Part shown: positions 1 to 10,725 of the stretch, one piece after another
How positions within the stretch are numbered: position 1 is the stretch's first letter
How the letters are laid out: each line of letters begins with the position of its first letter
Source: Solirubrobacterales bacterium
GTDB lineage: Bacteria > Actinomycetota > Thermoleophilia > Solirubrobacterales > Solirubrobacteraceae
DNA: 64,000 nt
Assembly (NCBI GenBank): GCA_003132505.1
Contig: PKXY01000025.1
Location: 136-64,135 of the forward strand
Reading direction: 5' to 3'
The notes under the pieces: model-generated
Seen by the model: the letters and a program-made list of their open reading frames with translations, nothing else
Databases searched by the model: none
What the model was told of the DNA's origin: nothing
Made by a program: the position numbers and the translations under genes

Positions 1-2
1 CG

Positions 3-851
3 CAGGTCGTCCCGATCCTCAAGCCCTACAAACTCTCTTCGTCGCAGCTGCGCCCGACGGGCGCGCGCTCGGTGTTCGAGATCGGTGGCCGGCGGATCGG
101 CGGCGGCAACTTCGCGCTGATCGCCGGGCCGTGCACCGTGGAGTCGCGTGAGCAGCTGCTCGAGACGGCGCGCGCGGTCAAGGACGGCGGCGCGACGATG
201 CTGCGTGGCGGCGCCTACAAGCCGCGGACGTCCCCATACGCGTTCCAGGGACTCGGCCAGGAGGGGTTGCGGCTGCTCGCCGAGGCCAAGGCTGAAACGG
301 GGATGCCGATCGTCACCGAGCTGATGGACGTGCGTGACATCGAGGCCGTTGCCGAGGTCGCCGACGTGGTCCAGGTCGGTGCACGCAACATGCAGAACTA
401 CACGCTGCTCTCGGAGATCGGGCGCAGCGGCCTACCGGTCCTGTTGAAGCGTGGCCTGGCGGCAACGCTCGAGGAGCTGTTGATGGCGGCGGAGTACGTG
501 CTGAAGGAGGGCAACGAGCAGGTGATCCTCTGCGAGCGCGGGATCCGCACGTTCGAGACGGCTTACCGCTTCACGCTCGATTTGATGGCCGTGCCGACGC
601 TGCAGCGGCTCTCGCACCTGCCCGTCGTCGTCGATCCGAGCCACGCCGCCGGGCGGCGTGACCTCGTCGGCCCGCTGTCGCTGGCGGCCGCCGCGGTCGG
701 CGCCGACGGGATCATCGTCGAGGTCCACCCGAACCCGGAAGAGGCGATCTGCGACGGACCGCAGCAGCTGCGCCTCGAGGACTTCGCCGAGTACGCGTCA
801 CTCGTCGAGCGGGCAGCCCAGATCGCGGGCAAGGCGTTCTCCAACGCGTGA
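3..851 (+). CDS. aroF: 3-deoxy-7-phosphoheptulonate (DAHP) synthase, 5' truncated by window edge
   Basis: Catalyses the first step of the shikimate pathway, condensing PEP with erythrose 4-phosphate. The reading frame is open from base 3 and reads [11 protein letters not shown] before the core, which matches the linker that follows the small N-terminal ferredoxin-like domain in Thermotoga/Bacillus-type DAHP synthases, so the real start lies upstream of the window. Core motifs are [31 protein letters not shown], the LLKRG strand and VVDPSHAAG near the C-terminus. The GTG at 72 is internal. The stop overlaps the tyrA start (GTGA), so the two are probably translationally coupled in one aromatic amino acid operon. 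Confidence 0.93.
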   Translation, partial: QVVPILKPYKLSSSQLRPTGARSVFEIGGRRIGGGNFALIAGPCTVESREQLLETARAVKDGGATMLRGGAYKPRTSPYAFQGLGQEGLRLLAEAKAETGMPIVTELMDVRDIEAVAEVADVVQVGARNMQNYTLLSEIGRSGLPVLLKRGLAATLEELLMAAEYVLKEGNEQVILCERGIRTFETAYRFTLDLMAVPTLQRLSHLPVVVDPSHAAGRRDLVGPLSLAAAAVGADGIIVEVHPNPEEAICDGPQQLRLEDFAEYASLVERAAQIAGKAFSNA

Positions 852-1912
852 ACGTCGCCGTCGTCGGCGTGGGGCTGATCGGGGGATCGATCGGCCTCGC
901 GCTGCAGCAGCGCCTCGGCGCGTCGGTGACGGGCTACGACCCGGCTGCGGAAGTGTGCGAGGAGGCCCTTCGGCGGGGGGCGATAGGCGCCGTCGCGGCT
1001 AGCGCTGCCGAGGCCGCACACGATGCGGACATCGTCTTCGTCGCGGCGCCGGTCAGTGCTCTGGCGGAGGCGATCGATACGGTCCTCGCCGCCGCCGGCG
1101 GCGACTGTGCGGTGAGCGATGTCGGCTCGACCAAGCGCGAGCTGATCGCCGGACGCAGCGACGAGCGTTTCATCGGTGGCCATCCGCTCGCGGGCGCCGA
1201 GACCTCGGGCGTCGAGCACGCCCGCGCCGACCTGTTCGACGGCGCGACGTGGTATCTGACGCCGGGGCCCGGGACCTCGGGCGCCCTGTATCAGCGCCTG
1301 CATAAGGCGCTCGCCGGGATCGGCGCCAAGCCGACCGCGATCGACGCCGCCGACCATGACCGCGTGATGGCGAGCGTGTCGCACCTGCCGCACGTGTTCG
1401 CGAACGTGCTCGTCGCCCAGGCCGCGCGGGCGCTGTCGGGTGAGCACGTGCCGGCGACCGGACCGAGCTTCCGCGACGCGACGCGCGTGGCCGGTGCGAG
1501 CGCGACGATCTGGCCTGACATCTACCTGTCCAACCGCGAGGCGCTGGTGACGCTGATCGACGAGGCGCAGGGTCGCCTGAGCGAGGTGCGCGACGCGCTC
1601 GCGGGCGCTGATCGCGGCGCGATCGAGCGCTGGCACGAGGCGGCGCGCCTCGACCGCGACGCACTGCTCGGCGCGGGTCTCGCCGGCGGTGCGGTCTACG
1701 AGTTGCGCGCGGCGGTAGCGGACCGGCCGGGGGTCGTCGCGGAGATCGCGCTCGCGCTCGGGCGGGCCGCCATCAACATCGTCGACATGGCGCTGTCACC
1801 GGCCCAGGACGGCAGCCAGGGCGTCGTCGCACTGTGGATTCAGGGCGAGGATCAGGCCGACCGGGCGGTCGGTTTGGTCAGCGCGCTCGGCATCCCCGTG
1901 GCGCGAGCGTGA
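848..1912 (+). CDS. tyrA: Prephenate dehydrogenase with C-terminal ACT domain
   Basis: Oxidative decarboxylation of prephenate to 4-hydroxyphenylpyruvate in tyrosine synthesis; cytosolic. The 354-residue protein opens with a Rossmann NAD-binding motif [10 protein letters not shown] (residues 7-16), followed by DVGSTK (91-96), GGHPLAG (110-116) and the active-site SHLPH (178-182). The last ~70 residues ([17 protein letters not shown] onward) look like an ACT domain, consistent with feedback control by an aromatic amino acid. GTG start overlaps the aroF stop by 4 bp, and the stop overlaps the aroA start by 4 bp. Confidence 0.93.
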   Translation: MNVAVVGVGLIGGSIGLALQQRLGASVTGYDPAAEVCEEALRRGAIGAVAASAAEAAHDADIVFVAAPVSALAEAIDTVLAAAGGDCAVSDVGSTKRELIAGRSDERFIGGHPLAGAETSGVEHARADLFDGATWYLTPGPGTSGALYQRLHKALAGIGAKPTAIDAADHDRVMASVSHLPHVFANVLVAQAARALSGEHVPATGPSFRDATRVAGASATIWPDIYLSNREALVTLIDEAQGRLSEVRDALAGADRGAIERWHEAARLDRDALLGAGLAGGAVYELRAAVADRPGVVAEIALALGRAAINIVDMALSPAQDGSQGVVALWIQGEDQADRAVGLVSALGIPVARA

Positions 1913-3168
1913 GCGCGGCGGCGCTCGCGCGCGTCGAACCGCTCGCATCGCCGCCGGACGCGGTGGTGCGGCTGCCCGGCTCGAAGAGCATCACCAACCG
2001 CGCGCTGCTGTGCGCGGCGCTGGCATCGGGGACCAGCGTGCTGCGCGGCGCGCTGTTCGCCGATGACACGCGTGCGATGCTCGGCGCAGTTGGTGCACTT
2101 GGCGCCGGCGTCGATGCACGGGAGAGCGAAGCGACGGTGCGCATCGTTGGTGGGCGCCTCGCTAGCGCACCGGCGCGGATTGATGCGGGGCAGTCGGGGA
2201 CGACTTCGCGGTTCATTTTGGCGGCTGCGGCGCTCGGGAGTGCGGAGTCCGTTGTCGACGGCGACCCGCAGCTTCGCGCGCGGCCGTTCGCTCCACTCGT
2301 CGACGCGCTGGTCCAGCTCGGCGCCTCGGTGCGGGCGCTGGACGAGCCCGGCCACCTGCCGCTGGCGGTCCGGGGGCCGCTGGCAGGGGGGGACGTTGCG
2401 ATCCCGGGGCACATCTCGAGCCAGTTTCTCTCCGGCCTGATGCTGGCGGGACCGCGAATGGAGCACGGGCTCACAGTCGAGCTGACCTCGCCGCTCGTCT
2501 CCGCGCCATACGTCGAGATGACGCGCTCGGTGATGGCCGCGTTCGGCGCCACCGGCGATGGCCTGCGCGTCGAGCCGGGCGAGTACCACGCGGCGGACTT
2601 CGCCGTCGAGCCGGACGCCAGCGCGGCGTCTTACTTCTTCGCCGCGGCGGCGATCAGCGACGGGCGCGTGACCGTCATGGGCCTCGGCCGCGACTCGATC
2701 CAGGGTGACCTCGCCTTCGTCGACGTGTTGGAGCGGATGGGAGCGCGCGTCGAGCGCGGGCGCGACTCGACCACAGTCGCCGGCGCCGGCGCGCTGCGCG
2801 GGATCGAGGTCGACATGTCCGAGATCTCCGACACCGCGCAGACCCTGGCCGCGGTCGCGGTCTTCGCCGACGGACCGACGCGCGTTCGCGGCATCGGCTT
2901 CATCCGCCGCAAGGAGACCGACCGGATCGCCGCGACCGTCGGCGAGCTGCGGCGCGCTGGCATCGAGGCGACCGAGGAGGACGACGGCTTCGTGATCGTG
3001 CCCGGGCCGGTCAAGCCGGTGCGCTTCGAGACCCACGACGACCACCGCATGGCGATGAGCCTGGCGCTGCTCGGTCTGCGCGTCGAGGGCATCGAGCTCG
3101 CGAACCCGGGCTGCGTCGCGAAGACATACCCGGGCTTCTTCGAGGATCTTGCGATGCTTCGCGCGTGA
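1909..3168 (+). CDS. aroA: 3-phosphoshikimate 1-carboxyvinyltransferase (EPSP synthase)
   Basis: Transfers enolpyruvyl from PEP to shikimate 3-phosphate. 419 residues, normal family length. Visible motifs: LPGSKSITNRALL (residues 22-34), DAGQSGTTSRF in place of the common GNAGTT loop, the RRKETDRI segment, and THDDHRMAMSLALLGL near the end. The GTG at 1909 is chosen because it gives a 4-bp overlap with tyrA and a normal N-terminus; a longer frame from 1834 would run inside tyrA. Codon use between about 2060 and 2240 is slightly less GC-biased than in its neighbours. Confidence 0.95.
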   Translation: MSAAALARVEPLASPPDAVVRLPGSKSITNRALLCAALASGTSVLRGALFADDTRAMLGAVGALGAGVDARESEATVRIVGGRLASAPARIDAGQSGTTSRFILAAAALGSAESVVDGDPQLRARPFAPLVDALVQLGASVRALDEPGHLPLAVRGPLAGGDVAIPGHISSQFLSGLMLAGPRMEHGLTVELTSPLVSAPYVEMTRSVMAAFGATGDGLRVEPGEYHAADFAVEPDASAASYFFAAAAISDGRVTVMGLGRDSIQGDLAFVDVLERMGARVERGRDSTTVAGAGALRGIEVDMSEISDTAQTLAAVAVFADGPTRVRGIGFIRRKETDRIAATVGELRRAGIEATEEDDGFVIVPGPVKPVRFETHDDHRMAMSLALLGLRVEGIELANPGCVAKTYPGFFEDLAMLRA

Positions 3169-3755
3169 TCATCGCGATCGACGGACCAGCCGGCGCGGGG
3201 AAGTCGAGCGTGGCACGCGCGGTCGCCGAGCGTCTCGGAGCGCGCTATCTCAACAGCGGCGCGATGTACCGCGCCGTCGCGCTGGCGAGCATCGAGGACG
3301 CCAGCCGCACGCCGGCAGAGCTCGCGGCGGCGATCCAGATCGAGGTTGGTCGGCGAGTGCTGCTCGACGGCCGCGACGTAACGGCCGCGATTCGCGCACC
3401 CGAGGTGTCCGCACAGGCATCGCTGATCGCGACCGATCCCGATCTTCGCAGCGCGCTCGTATCGCAGCAGCGCGAGCTGCTCGCGACCGGCGACTGGGTC
3501 GCCGAGGGCCGCGACATCGGCACGGTCGTGGCGCCGCACGCCGACCTCAAGATCTTCCTGACGGCAAGCGAGGCCGAGCGGGCGAAGCGACGCGGCGAAG
3601 CAGTAGGTGCAAGGGATCGACGTGACGCCACGCGCATCCACAGCCCCCTCCAGCCGGCCGCCGACGCAAGACTGCTGGATAGCACAAGCCTTACGCTGGA
3701 CCAAGTGGTCGAGCAGATCGTCAACCTGGCAGAGACCGGCGTCGCAGGCCGCTGA
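3165..3755 (+). CDS. cmk: Cytidylate kinase, compact form
   Basis: Phosphorylates CMP/dCMP with ATP. P-loop [10 protein letters not shown] near the N-terminus, then [13 protein letters not shown], the EGRDIGTVV segment and the C-terminal [17 protein letters not shown]. At 196 residues it is shorter than the usual ~220-230. The lid between AKRR and RDRRD has only about six residues (GEAVGA), where E. coli Cmk has about 22, and the NMP-binding region is also a few residues short. GTG start overlaps aroA by 4 bp and the stop overlaps der (TGATG). Order aroA-cmk-der is common in Actinobacteria and Firmicutes. Confidence 0.93.
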   Translation: MIIAIDGPAGAGKSSVARAVAERLGARYLNSGAMYRAVALASIEDASRTPAELAAAIQIEVGRRVLLDGRDVTAAIRAPEVSAQASLIATDPDLRSALVSQQRELLATGDWVAEGRDIGTVVAPHADLKIFLTASEAERAKRRGEAVGARDRRDATRIHSPLQPAADARLLDSTSLTLDQVVEQIVNLAETGVAGR

Positions 3756-5077
3756 TGACAAAAGTCGCCGTCGTCGGCTATCCCAATGTCGGCAAGTCCT
3801 CGCTCGTCAACCGCCTCACCGGGACTCGCGAGGCGATCGTCCACGAGCGACCAGGGATCACGCGCGACCGCAAGGAGCTCGACTGCGAGTGGAACGGCCG
3901 TGCGTTCACGCTGATCGACACCGGTGGCGTCGACTTCGCCGACGAGGATCCACTCGCCGGCTCGATCCGCGACCAGGCGCGCGCCGGTCTCGCCGACGCG
4001 GACGTCGCGATGCTCGTCGTCGATGCGCGAGCCGGCTGTCGCCCGGGGGACGACGAGATCGCCGACCTGCTGCGACGCTCCGGGCAGCCGACGCTGGTCG
4101 CCGCCAACAAATGCGACACGGCCGTCGACATGAGCCTTGCGGCCGAGTTCCATCGGCTCGGACTGGGTGAGCCGATCGCGGTCTCGGCGGCACAGGGCCT
4201 CGGGACCGGCGACCTGCTCGACCGCCTCGTCGAGCTGTTGCCGGACGAGTCGGAGGACGGGGAGGGCGCCGACGACACGATCCGCCTCGCGGTGATCGGA
4301 CGACCGAACGTCGGCAAATCCTCGCTCGTCAACCGCTTCGCCGGGGAGGAGCGCGTGATCGTCTCGGAGCTCGCCGGGACGACGCGCGACGCGATCGATC
4401 TGCCGCTCGAGGTCGACGGTCGTCGGCTGGTGATCGTCGACACCGCCGGCATGCGCCGCCAGTCGAAGGTGGCGGAATCGGTCGAGTACTACACGACGCT
4501 TCGCTCGCAACGAGCTGCCGAGCGCGCTGACGTGGCACTGGTCGTCTGCGATGCCGGCGACGGCGTGACGGCGCAGGACCTGCGAATCGCCGAGCTCGCG
4601 ATGAAGACCGACTGCGCAACGCTGCTCGTCCTGAACAAGTGGGACGAGCACCCGGAGACGCTCGACCTCGACTACGAGCGCGCCCGCGTCGCCGAGAAGC
4701 TGCGCCAGCGGCCGCGCGTGCTGACCGCCTCGGCGCTGAGCGGACGCAACGTGCGCCGCCTGTTGGACGAGACGATCATGCTCGGCGACCGTCGCGCGGC
4801 GCGGATCCCGACGCCGGAGTTGAACCGCTTCCTCTCCGAGGCTGTCCAGGCACGCCAGCCGCCCGCCAAGCAGGGCCACCGCCTCAAGTTGCTCTACCTG
4901 ACCCAGATCGGCACGAGCCCACCGCGCTTCGCGCTCCAGGTCAATTCGCGATCGCGCGTCACGCGCGACTACGCCTACTTCATCGAGAACCGCATGCGGG
5001 CGCGTTACGCGCTCGACGGGGTGCCGCTGATCCTCGACTTCGTCGAGCGCGGGCAGCGCCGCTCGGAGCGACGGTAG
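3755..5077 (+). CDS. der: Ribosome-assembly GTPase Der (EngA)
   Basis: Essential double GTPase for 50S subunit maturation. Two tandem G domains are visible: [16 protein letters not shown] at residues 7-22 with DTGGVDF and NKCD, and [16 protein letters not shown] starting near residue 181 with DTAGMRR and NKWD. A KH-like C-terminal domain follows ([21 protein letters not shown]). 440 residues is normal. ATG start overlaps the cmk stop by 1 bp; last gene of the aroF-tyrA-aroA-cmk-der run. Confidence 0.96.
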   Translation: MTKVAVVGYPNVGKSSLVNRLTGTREAIVHERPGITRDRKELDCEWNGRAFTLIDTGGVDFADEDPLAGSIRDQARAGLADADVAMLVVDARAGCRPGDDEIADLLRRSGQPTLVAANKCDTAVDMSLAAEFHRLGLGEPIAVSAAQGLGTGDLLDRLVELLPDESEDGEGADDTIRLAVIGRPNVGKSSLVNRFAGEERVIVSELAGTTRDAIDLPLEVDGRRLVIVDTAGMRRQSKVAESVEYYTTLRSQRAAERADVALVVCDAGDGVTAQDLRIAELAMKTDCATLLVLNKWDEHPETLDLDYERARVAEKLRQRPRVLTASALSGRNVRRLLDETIMLGDRRAARIPTPELNRFLSEAVQARQPPAKQGHRLKLLYLTQIGTSPPRFALQVNSRSRVTRDYAYFIENRMRARYALDGVPLILDFVERGQRRSERR

Positions 5078-5129
5078 GGCTCCGCTAAGGTGTGCGTTCG
5101 TTTATTCCGATCCTCTAAGGGTGTCGCCT

Positions 5130-6365
<1,236 letters not shown>

Positions 6366-6452
6366 GGACACTCGTGACCGCAGGCCTGCGTCGACGCCGG
6401 CAATCGCGTCTTGCGCGCCGGCGCGTAGTCCGTGGCGTCTGCCGGCGCCGTC

Positions 6453-6833
6453 ATGATCCGCGCGATGCTCAGGCGCGCAGCAGGCCCGTTCTTCATCCTC
6501 GCGGGCACACTCCACTTCGTGATTCCCGAGGCCTACGTGAAGGTCGTGCCGCGCTTCCTGCCGGCCCGCCGCGCGCTCGTTTACGCGAGTGGTGTCGCCG
6601 AGATCGCAGGCGGCGCGGGGTTGATGCACAGAAGGACGCGGGGCGTGGCGGGACGGTGGTTGATCGCGACGCTCGCGGGCGTGTTCCCTGCGAACGTCAA
6701 CATGGCGCTGCACCCCGATCGCTTCGGCGCAACCACGGCGGCTCGGAAGCGGATGTTGATAGCGCGACTTCCCCTTCAGCTGCTGTTGGCGGCGTGGGTT
6801 CGCTGCGCCGCGAGCGACGTGGCGCCGTCATAG
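6453..6833 (+). CDS. DoxX-like small membrane protein
   Basis: Predicted membrane protein of about 126 residues with roughly four hydrophobic segments. GPFFILAGTLHFVIPEAYVKVVPRFLP followed by VYASGVAEIAGGAGL is typical of DoxX/DUF4870-style proteins in which an H-F-x-x-P segment follows the first helix. Function unknown in this family; some members act in redox or quinone contexts. ATG 6453 gives a clean N-terminus (MIRAMLRRAAG); GTG 6432, seven codons upstream, is possible. No obvious partner; lies between metK and an L,D-transpeptidase. Confidence 0.7.
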   Translation: MIRAMLRRAAGPFFILAGTLHFVIPEAYVKVVPRFLPARRALVYASGVAEIAGGAGLMHRRTRGVAGRWLIATLAGVFPANVNMALHPDRFGATTAARKRMLIARLPLQLLLAAWVRCAASDVAPS

Positions 6834-6868
6834 CTCGCTCCCCGACGCCGGACCCGCTCCGCGTTTGG

Positions 6869-6882
6869 TAGCGTCGCGGCCC
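6869..6882 (+). promoter_or_regulatory. Putative -10 box close to the L,D-transpeptidase start
   Basis: TAGCGT at 6869-6874 is followed by 8 nt and then the ATG. The spacing suggests a leaderless or nearly leaderless transcript, as at several other genes in this window. No good -35 hexamer was recognised. Confidence 0.4.
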
Positions 6883-7893
6883 ATGCGCAGGGTTGCCTTT
6901 CTCCTCGCCATCGCGGCGCTGTTTGCGTGCGTGGCTGCGGCGTCTGCCGCTGCGGCGCCGTTCCCCGCCGCCACGCCGGTCGTTGGTAGCGACGGTGCGG
7001 TCCTCGCAGTCGCGGTAAATGCCAAGGACGTCCACGGCGCGCTTGATGGCGTCATCAACGGCGTCGACTGGGGCGTCAGCGGCACGATCTCGGTCTACGT
7101 GCCCGGCGAGACGGTGTCCGTTGCCGTATATCGCGACGGCGTCCTCGCCACGACGCAGACCGTCCCGATCGACGCGGCCACGACCGGCACGGGCGGAGCG
7201 TTCACCGCGTCTTTCGTCCTCTACGGCACGGGTGCTCTGACCGTTCAGGCAACGCACGCGCTCTCGGCGCAGCAGGAGTTGCTCGTGTCCGCCCCGGTTT
7301 ACCTGACTCTTGCGCGCTCCAACCTGCGGGCGGGACAGCGGAGTCTCGCCGCGCGAATCCTCCAGCTCGAGTTGACTGCCGCGCACTTTGTCGTTGGGCG
7401 ACCCGGCGTCTACGACGCAAGGACGCAACGGGCGGTCCTCGCGTTCCGCAAGCTCGCCGACATGCCCCGCACGATGGTCGCCGACCGCGCGGTCTTCAAG
7501 GCGCTCGCGGCCGGGCGCGGGAAGTTCAAGGTGCGCTACCCGCTCCAGGGACGCCACGCTGAGGGCGATCTCACGCATCAGGTCCTCGCCCTGATCGGCC
7601 CGCACGGCGAGGTCCAGCGCATCTACCCGATGAGCTCGGGCAAGCCTTCGACGCCGACGCAGCCGGGCCTCTTCAGGGTCTGGCTGCGCACGCCTGGGGT
7701 CAACAACGACGACATGGTCGATTCGAGCTTCTTCAACGGAGGCGACGCGATCCACGGCTACAACCCCGACCCGCCATACGCGGCAAGTCACGGCTGTCTG
7801 CGGGTACCGGTCCCGGATGCACTCAGCATCTACGACTGGATCGGCGGTACCGGCGTGCCGGTCGACGTCTACTACCGCGGCCAAACCCCTTAG
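6883..7893 (+). CDS. Secreted L,D-transpeptidase (YkuD) with peptidoglycan-binding-like domain
   Basis: Cell-wall enzyme expected to form 3-3 crosslinks or attach proteins to peptidoglycan, outside the membrane. The first ~26 residues (MRRVAFLLAIAALFACVAAAS...) are a classic Sec signal peptide, which is why ATG 6883 is preferred over GTG 6865. Middle part resembles a PG_binding_1 helix bundle (LQLELTAAHFVVGRPGVYDARTQRAVLAF). The catalytic YkuD signature is visible as IHGYNP followed by ASHGCLRVP, with the active cysteine in SHGC. Monocistronic between metK/DoxX and priA. Confidence 0.88.
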   Translation: MRRVAFLLAIAALFACVAAASAAAAPFPAATPVVGSDGAVLAVAVNAKDVHGALDGVINGVDWGVSGTISVYVPGETVSVAVYRDGVLATTQTVPIDAATTGTGGAFTASFVLYGTGALTVQATHALSAQQELLVSAPVYLTLARSNLRAGQRSLAARILQLELTAAHFVVGRPGVYDARTQRAVLAFRKLADMPRTMVADRAVFKALAAGRGKFKVRYPLQGRHAEGDLTHQVLALIGPHGEVQRIYPMSSGKPSTPTQPGLFRVWLRTPGVNNDDMVDSSFFNGGDAIHGYNPDPPYAASHGCLRVPVPDALSIYDWIGGTGVPVDVYYRGQTP

Positions 7894-7945
7894 GCCTTAG
7901 CGCGAGCGCCGGCCCGGCTCGAGCCGCGACGACCGCAACCGCCGG

Positions 7946-7960
7946 TAGGCTCGCCGGACA
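7946..7960 (+). promoter_or_regulatory. Putative -10 box TAGGCT before priA
   Basis: TAGGCT at 7946-7951 followed by 9 nt and the GTG start of priA. One of several TAGGCT boxes near starts in this window; implies a very short or absent 5' leader. Confidence 0.45.
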
Positions 7961-10111
7961 GTGGCTGCGATCGCTCAGGTCGAGCCGCTCACGAGCGCGC
8001 GAGCGCTCAGTGGGCCGTTCGACTACGCACTTCCCGAAGACCTCCGCGCGAGCGTGCGGATCGGCTCGCTGCTCGTCGTGCCCTTCGGGCGCCAGGAGCT
8101 GCTGGGCGTGGTCGTCGGCCTTGCCGAGCAGAGTGAGCTGGGAGCCGAGCGGTTGCGCGCGCCACGCAGCACGGTTGATGGCGACGTGCCGCGCGATCTC
8201 GTCGAGCTGGCGGGCTGGATCGCCTCGGAATACTGCTCGACGCCGGCGCGGGCGCTTTCCCTCGTGCTGCCGCCCGCAGCCCGCAAGGGCAACCGGGAGC
8301 TCACACGTCTGGTCGCGACGCTCACGGCTGCTGGAGCTGCCGCGCTCGGCGGTGGCGCTCGGCTGACGCCGCGGCAGCGCACGTTGCTCGCGCGCTTGGC
8401 CCAGGCGGGGCCGGTAGCGGCCAGCGCGCTCCAGGTGGACCACGGAACGCTCCGGCGACTTGAGGCGCGCGGACTTATCGCGTTGAGCTCGGAGTCCGTG
8501 CGACGTGCGCCGGAGCACGTTTCCGTCGGCGCAACGCGGGAGGCGGCGGTCACGCTGAGCGCGAGCCAGCAGGCAGCCGTCGCTGAAGCTCGCGCGGCGA
8601 TCGCTGCGCGCGCGCCCGCGTCTTTCCTGTTGTTCGGCGTGACGGGCTCCGGCAAGACGGAGGTCTACCTGCAGGCCGCCGCGAGCGCGCTCGCACACCG
8701 GCGCGGCGTGATCGTGCTCGTGCCCGAGATCGGCCTGACGCCGCAGACCGTGTCGCGCTTCGTCGAGCGCTTCGGCGACACCGTTGCGGTCCTGCACTCC
8801 CGCCTGTCGGCCGGCGAGCGCCACGACGAGTGGCAGCGCTTGCGCCGCGGCGAGGCGCGGATCTGCGTCGGCCCACGCTCCGCGGTTTTCGCGCCGATCG
8901 CCAACCTCGGGCTGATCGTCGTCGACGAGGAGCACGACTCCTCCTACAAGCATGAGGGGGATCCCCGCTACGACGCGCGTCACGTCGCCGCTCACCGGGC
9001 TGAGATCGCGGGCGCGCTGCTACTGGCGGGCAGCGCGACGCCTCGACCCGAGAGCTTCGCCACGCTGCGTCGACTCGAGTTGCCGGCGCGAGCCGACGGT
9101 GGCCGCCTGCCGAGCGTCGAGATCGTCGACATGCGCGCCGCCCGCGGGGCGCTGCACGAGCGGACCGCCGAGGCGCTCGGTGAGCTGCGCCGCTCCGGCG
9201 GCAAGGGGATCGTCCTGCTCAATCGCCGCGGCTGGTCGAACTTCCTCTCCTGCCGGCAGTGCGGCAAGGTCTGGGGCTGCCCCGAGTGCGATGTCGCCCT
9301 GGTGCTCCATCAGGCGGAGCACGCGATCGCCTGCCACCACTGCGGCCATCGCGAACGAGTGCCCGAACGCTGCGAGGACTGCGGCTCCGCGGCGCTCGCA
9401 CGCCACGGCCTCGGCACCGAGCGGCTCGAGCATGAGCTGACGCGCGCGCTCGGCGGTGCCGATTTCCCGCTGTTTCGCCTCGACGCCGACGTCGCGACGT
9501 TGAAGGGCCGCGCCGCGGCCGTCCTCGCGCGCTTCGATCAGGCCGAGGCAGGCGTCCTCATCGGGACGCAGATGGTCGCCAAGGGACACGATTTCGAGGG
9601 TGTCTCACTCGGCGTCGTGCTCGACGCCGACGCGACGCTTCGTTTCCCCGACTTTCGCGCCGAGGAGCGGACGTTCGCGCTGCTCGCGCAGCTCGCCGGG
9701 CGCACCGGACGTGGTCGCGGCGATGGGCGCGTGCTCGTTCAGACGCTGGCGGGCGATGCGCGCGCGATCGTCTACGCCGCGCGGCACGACAGTGCCGGCT
9801 TCCTGACCGGCGAGCTCGAGCGTCGCCGCGCACTCGGCTACCCGCCCTACGGCGAGCTGATCCGGATCGTCTGCTCGGCGCAGGCGGCGGGGAGCGCCAT
9901 GCGCGCAGCCTGCGAGTTGCGTCAGCGCTTGGTGATCGACACCGCCCAGATCCTCGGTCCGGCGCCGCTATTCCGTCTGCGCGGTCGAGATCGTGCGCAG
10001 CTCCTGATCAAAGCGAGCGACCGAGCCGCTGCCGTCGCAGCCGTCGGAGCAGCCGTCGCTTCGCCGCTCGGTCGAGACGTTGCGGTGAGCGTCGACGTCG
10101 ATCCGCAGTGA
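7961..10111 (+). CDS. priA: Primosomal replication-restart helicase PriA
   Basis: Superfamily 2 helicase that reloads the replisome at stalled forks. 716 residues. The N-terminal DNA-binding part is followed by Walker A GVTGSGKTEVYLQ (about residue 226), the DEEH box in VDEEHDSSYK (about 320), then the PriA zinc-binding insertion with paired cysteines CRQC, CPEC, CHHC and CEDC (about residues 430-475), all eight present. C-terminal helicase motifs include GTQMVAKGHDFEGV and LAGRTGRGRGDG. GTG start. Followed by def, the usual order in many bacteria. Confidence 0.95.
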   Translation: MAAIAQVEPLTSARALSGPFDYALPEDLRASVRIGSLLVVPFGRQELLGVVVGLAEQSELGAERLRAPRSTVDGDVPRDLVELAGWIASEYCSTPARALSLVLPPAARKGNRELTRLVATLTAAGAAALGGGARLTPRQRTLLARLAQAGPVAASALQVDHGTLRRLEARGLIALSSESVRRAPEHVSVGATREAAVTLSASQQAAVAEARAAIAARAPASFLLFGVTGSGKTEVYLQAAASALAHRRGVIVLVPEIGLTPQTVSRFVERFGDTVAVLHSRLSAGERHDEWQRLRRGEARICVGPRSAVFAPIANLGLIVVDEEHDSSYKHEGDPRYDARHVAAHRAEIAGALLLAGSATPRPESFATLRRLELPARADGGRLPSVEIVDMRAARGALHERTAEALGELRRSGGKGIVLLNRRGWSNFLSCRQCGKVWGCPECDVALVLHQAEHAIACHHCGHRERVPERCEDCGSAALARHGLGTERLEHELTRALGGADFPLFRLDADVATLKGRAAAVLARFDQAEAGVLIGTQMVAKGHDFEGVSLGVVLDADATLRFPDFRAEERTFALLAQLAGRTGRGRGDGRVLVQTLAGDARAIVYAARHDSAGFLTGELERRRALGYPPYGELIRIVCSAQAAGSAMRAACELRQRLVIDTAQILGPAPLFRLRGRDRAQLLIKASDRAAAVAAVGAAVASPLGRDVAVSVDVDPQ

Positions 10112-10134
10112 GCGGATCGCGCCCGGCGACGTCT

Positions 10135-10146
10135 TAGACTTGATCC
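10135..10146 (+). promoter_or_regulatory. Putative -10 box before def (leaderless spacing)
   Basis: TAGACT at 10135-10140, 6 nt, then the GTG start. With a start site 6-7 nt after the -10 box, transcription would begin at the start codon. No Shine-Dalgarno sequence lies between. Confidence 0.5.
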
Positions 10147-10725
10147 GTGCCATCAGAAGCAGAGACGACTGAGCAACCGACCCCCTCCGAGGAGCTCTCA
10201 GCGGAGGAGCGCGCGCGACGCGACGCGGCGACGGCGCAGATCCGCCAGCTTGGCGATCCGGTGCTGAAGACAAGTGCGCTGCCCGTGTCGCGCTTCGATG
10301 CGGAGCTGCGAAAGCAGGTCGACTGGATGCGCGATGTGATGGAAGGAGCAAACGGCATCGGCCTCGCCGCGACGCAGGTCGGGATCGTCGAGAGCGTGCT
10401 CGTCTACCGCGTCGAGCGCGACAGCCCGATCGTTGCGGTCATCAACCCCGAGATCCAGTGGCGTGGAGGGGAGACCGAAATCGCCGAGGAGGGCTGCCTG
10501 AGCATTCCCGGAATCCACGTGGACGTCGAGCGCGACATCCACGTTCGCGTCGCCGCGGTCGACGAGACCGGCAGTCCATACACGATCGAGGCGTCTGGAC
10601 TCGAGGCGCGCGTGTTGCAGCACGAGATCGACCACCTCGACGGCGTCTTGATGCTCGACCGGACGACGCGCGAGCAGCGCCGCGACGCGATGCGGACCTG
10701 GCGCGAGCTGCAACAGACGGAGTGA
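10147..10725 (+). CDS. def: Peptide deformylase
   Basis: Removes the formyl group from nascent N-terminal methionine. All three metal/catalytic motifs are intact: GIGLAATQVG, EGCLSIPG and QHEIDHLDG. 192 residues; the first ~30 (PSEAETTEQPTPSEELSAEER) form a hydrophilic extension beyond the usual start. The GTG at 10147 lies 6 nt after a TAGACT box. The stop overlaps fmt by 4 bp, pairing deformylase with the formyltransferase. Confidence 0.95.
   Translation: MPSEAETTEQPTPSEELSAEERARRDAATAQIRQLGDPVLKTSALPVSRFDAELRKQVDWMRDVMEGANGIGLAATQVGIVESVLVYRVERDSPIVAVINPEIQWRGGETEIAEEGCLSIPGIHVDVERDIHVRVAAVDETGSPYTIEASGLEARVLQHEIDHLDGVLMLDRTTREQRRDAMRTWRELQQTE

Noticed and set aside
5078-5129. SAM riboswitch upstream of metK
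   Set aside because: The 52-nt spacer is too short and lacks a recognisable multi-helix structure or terminator.
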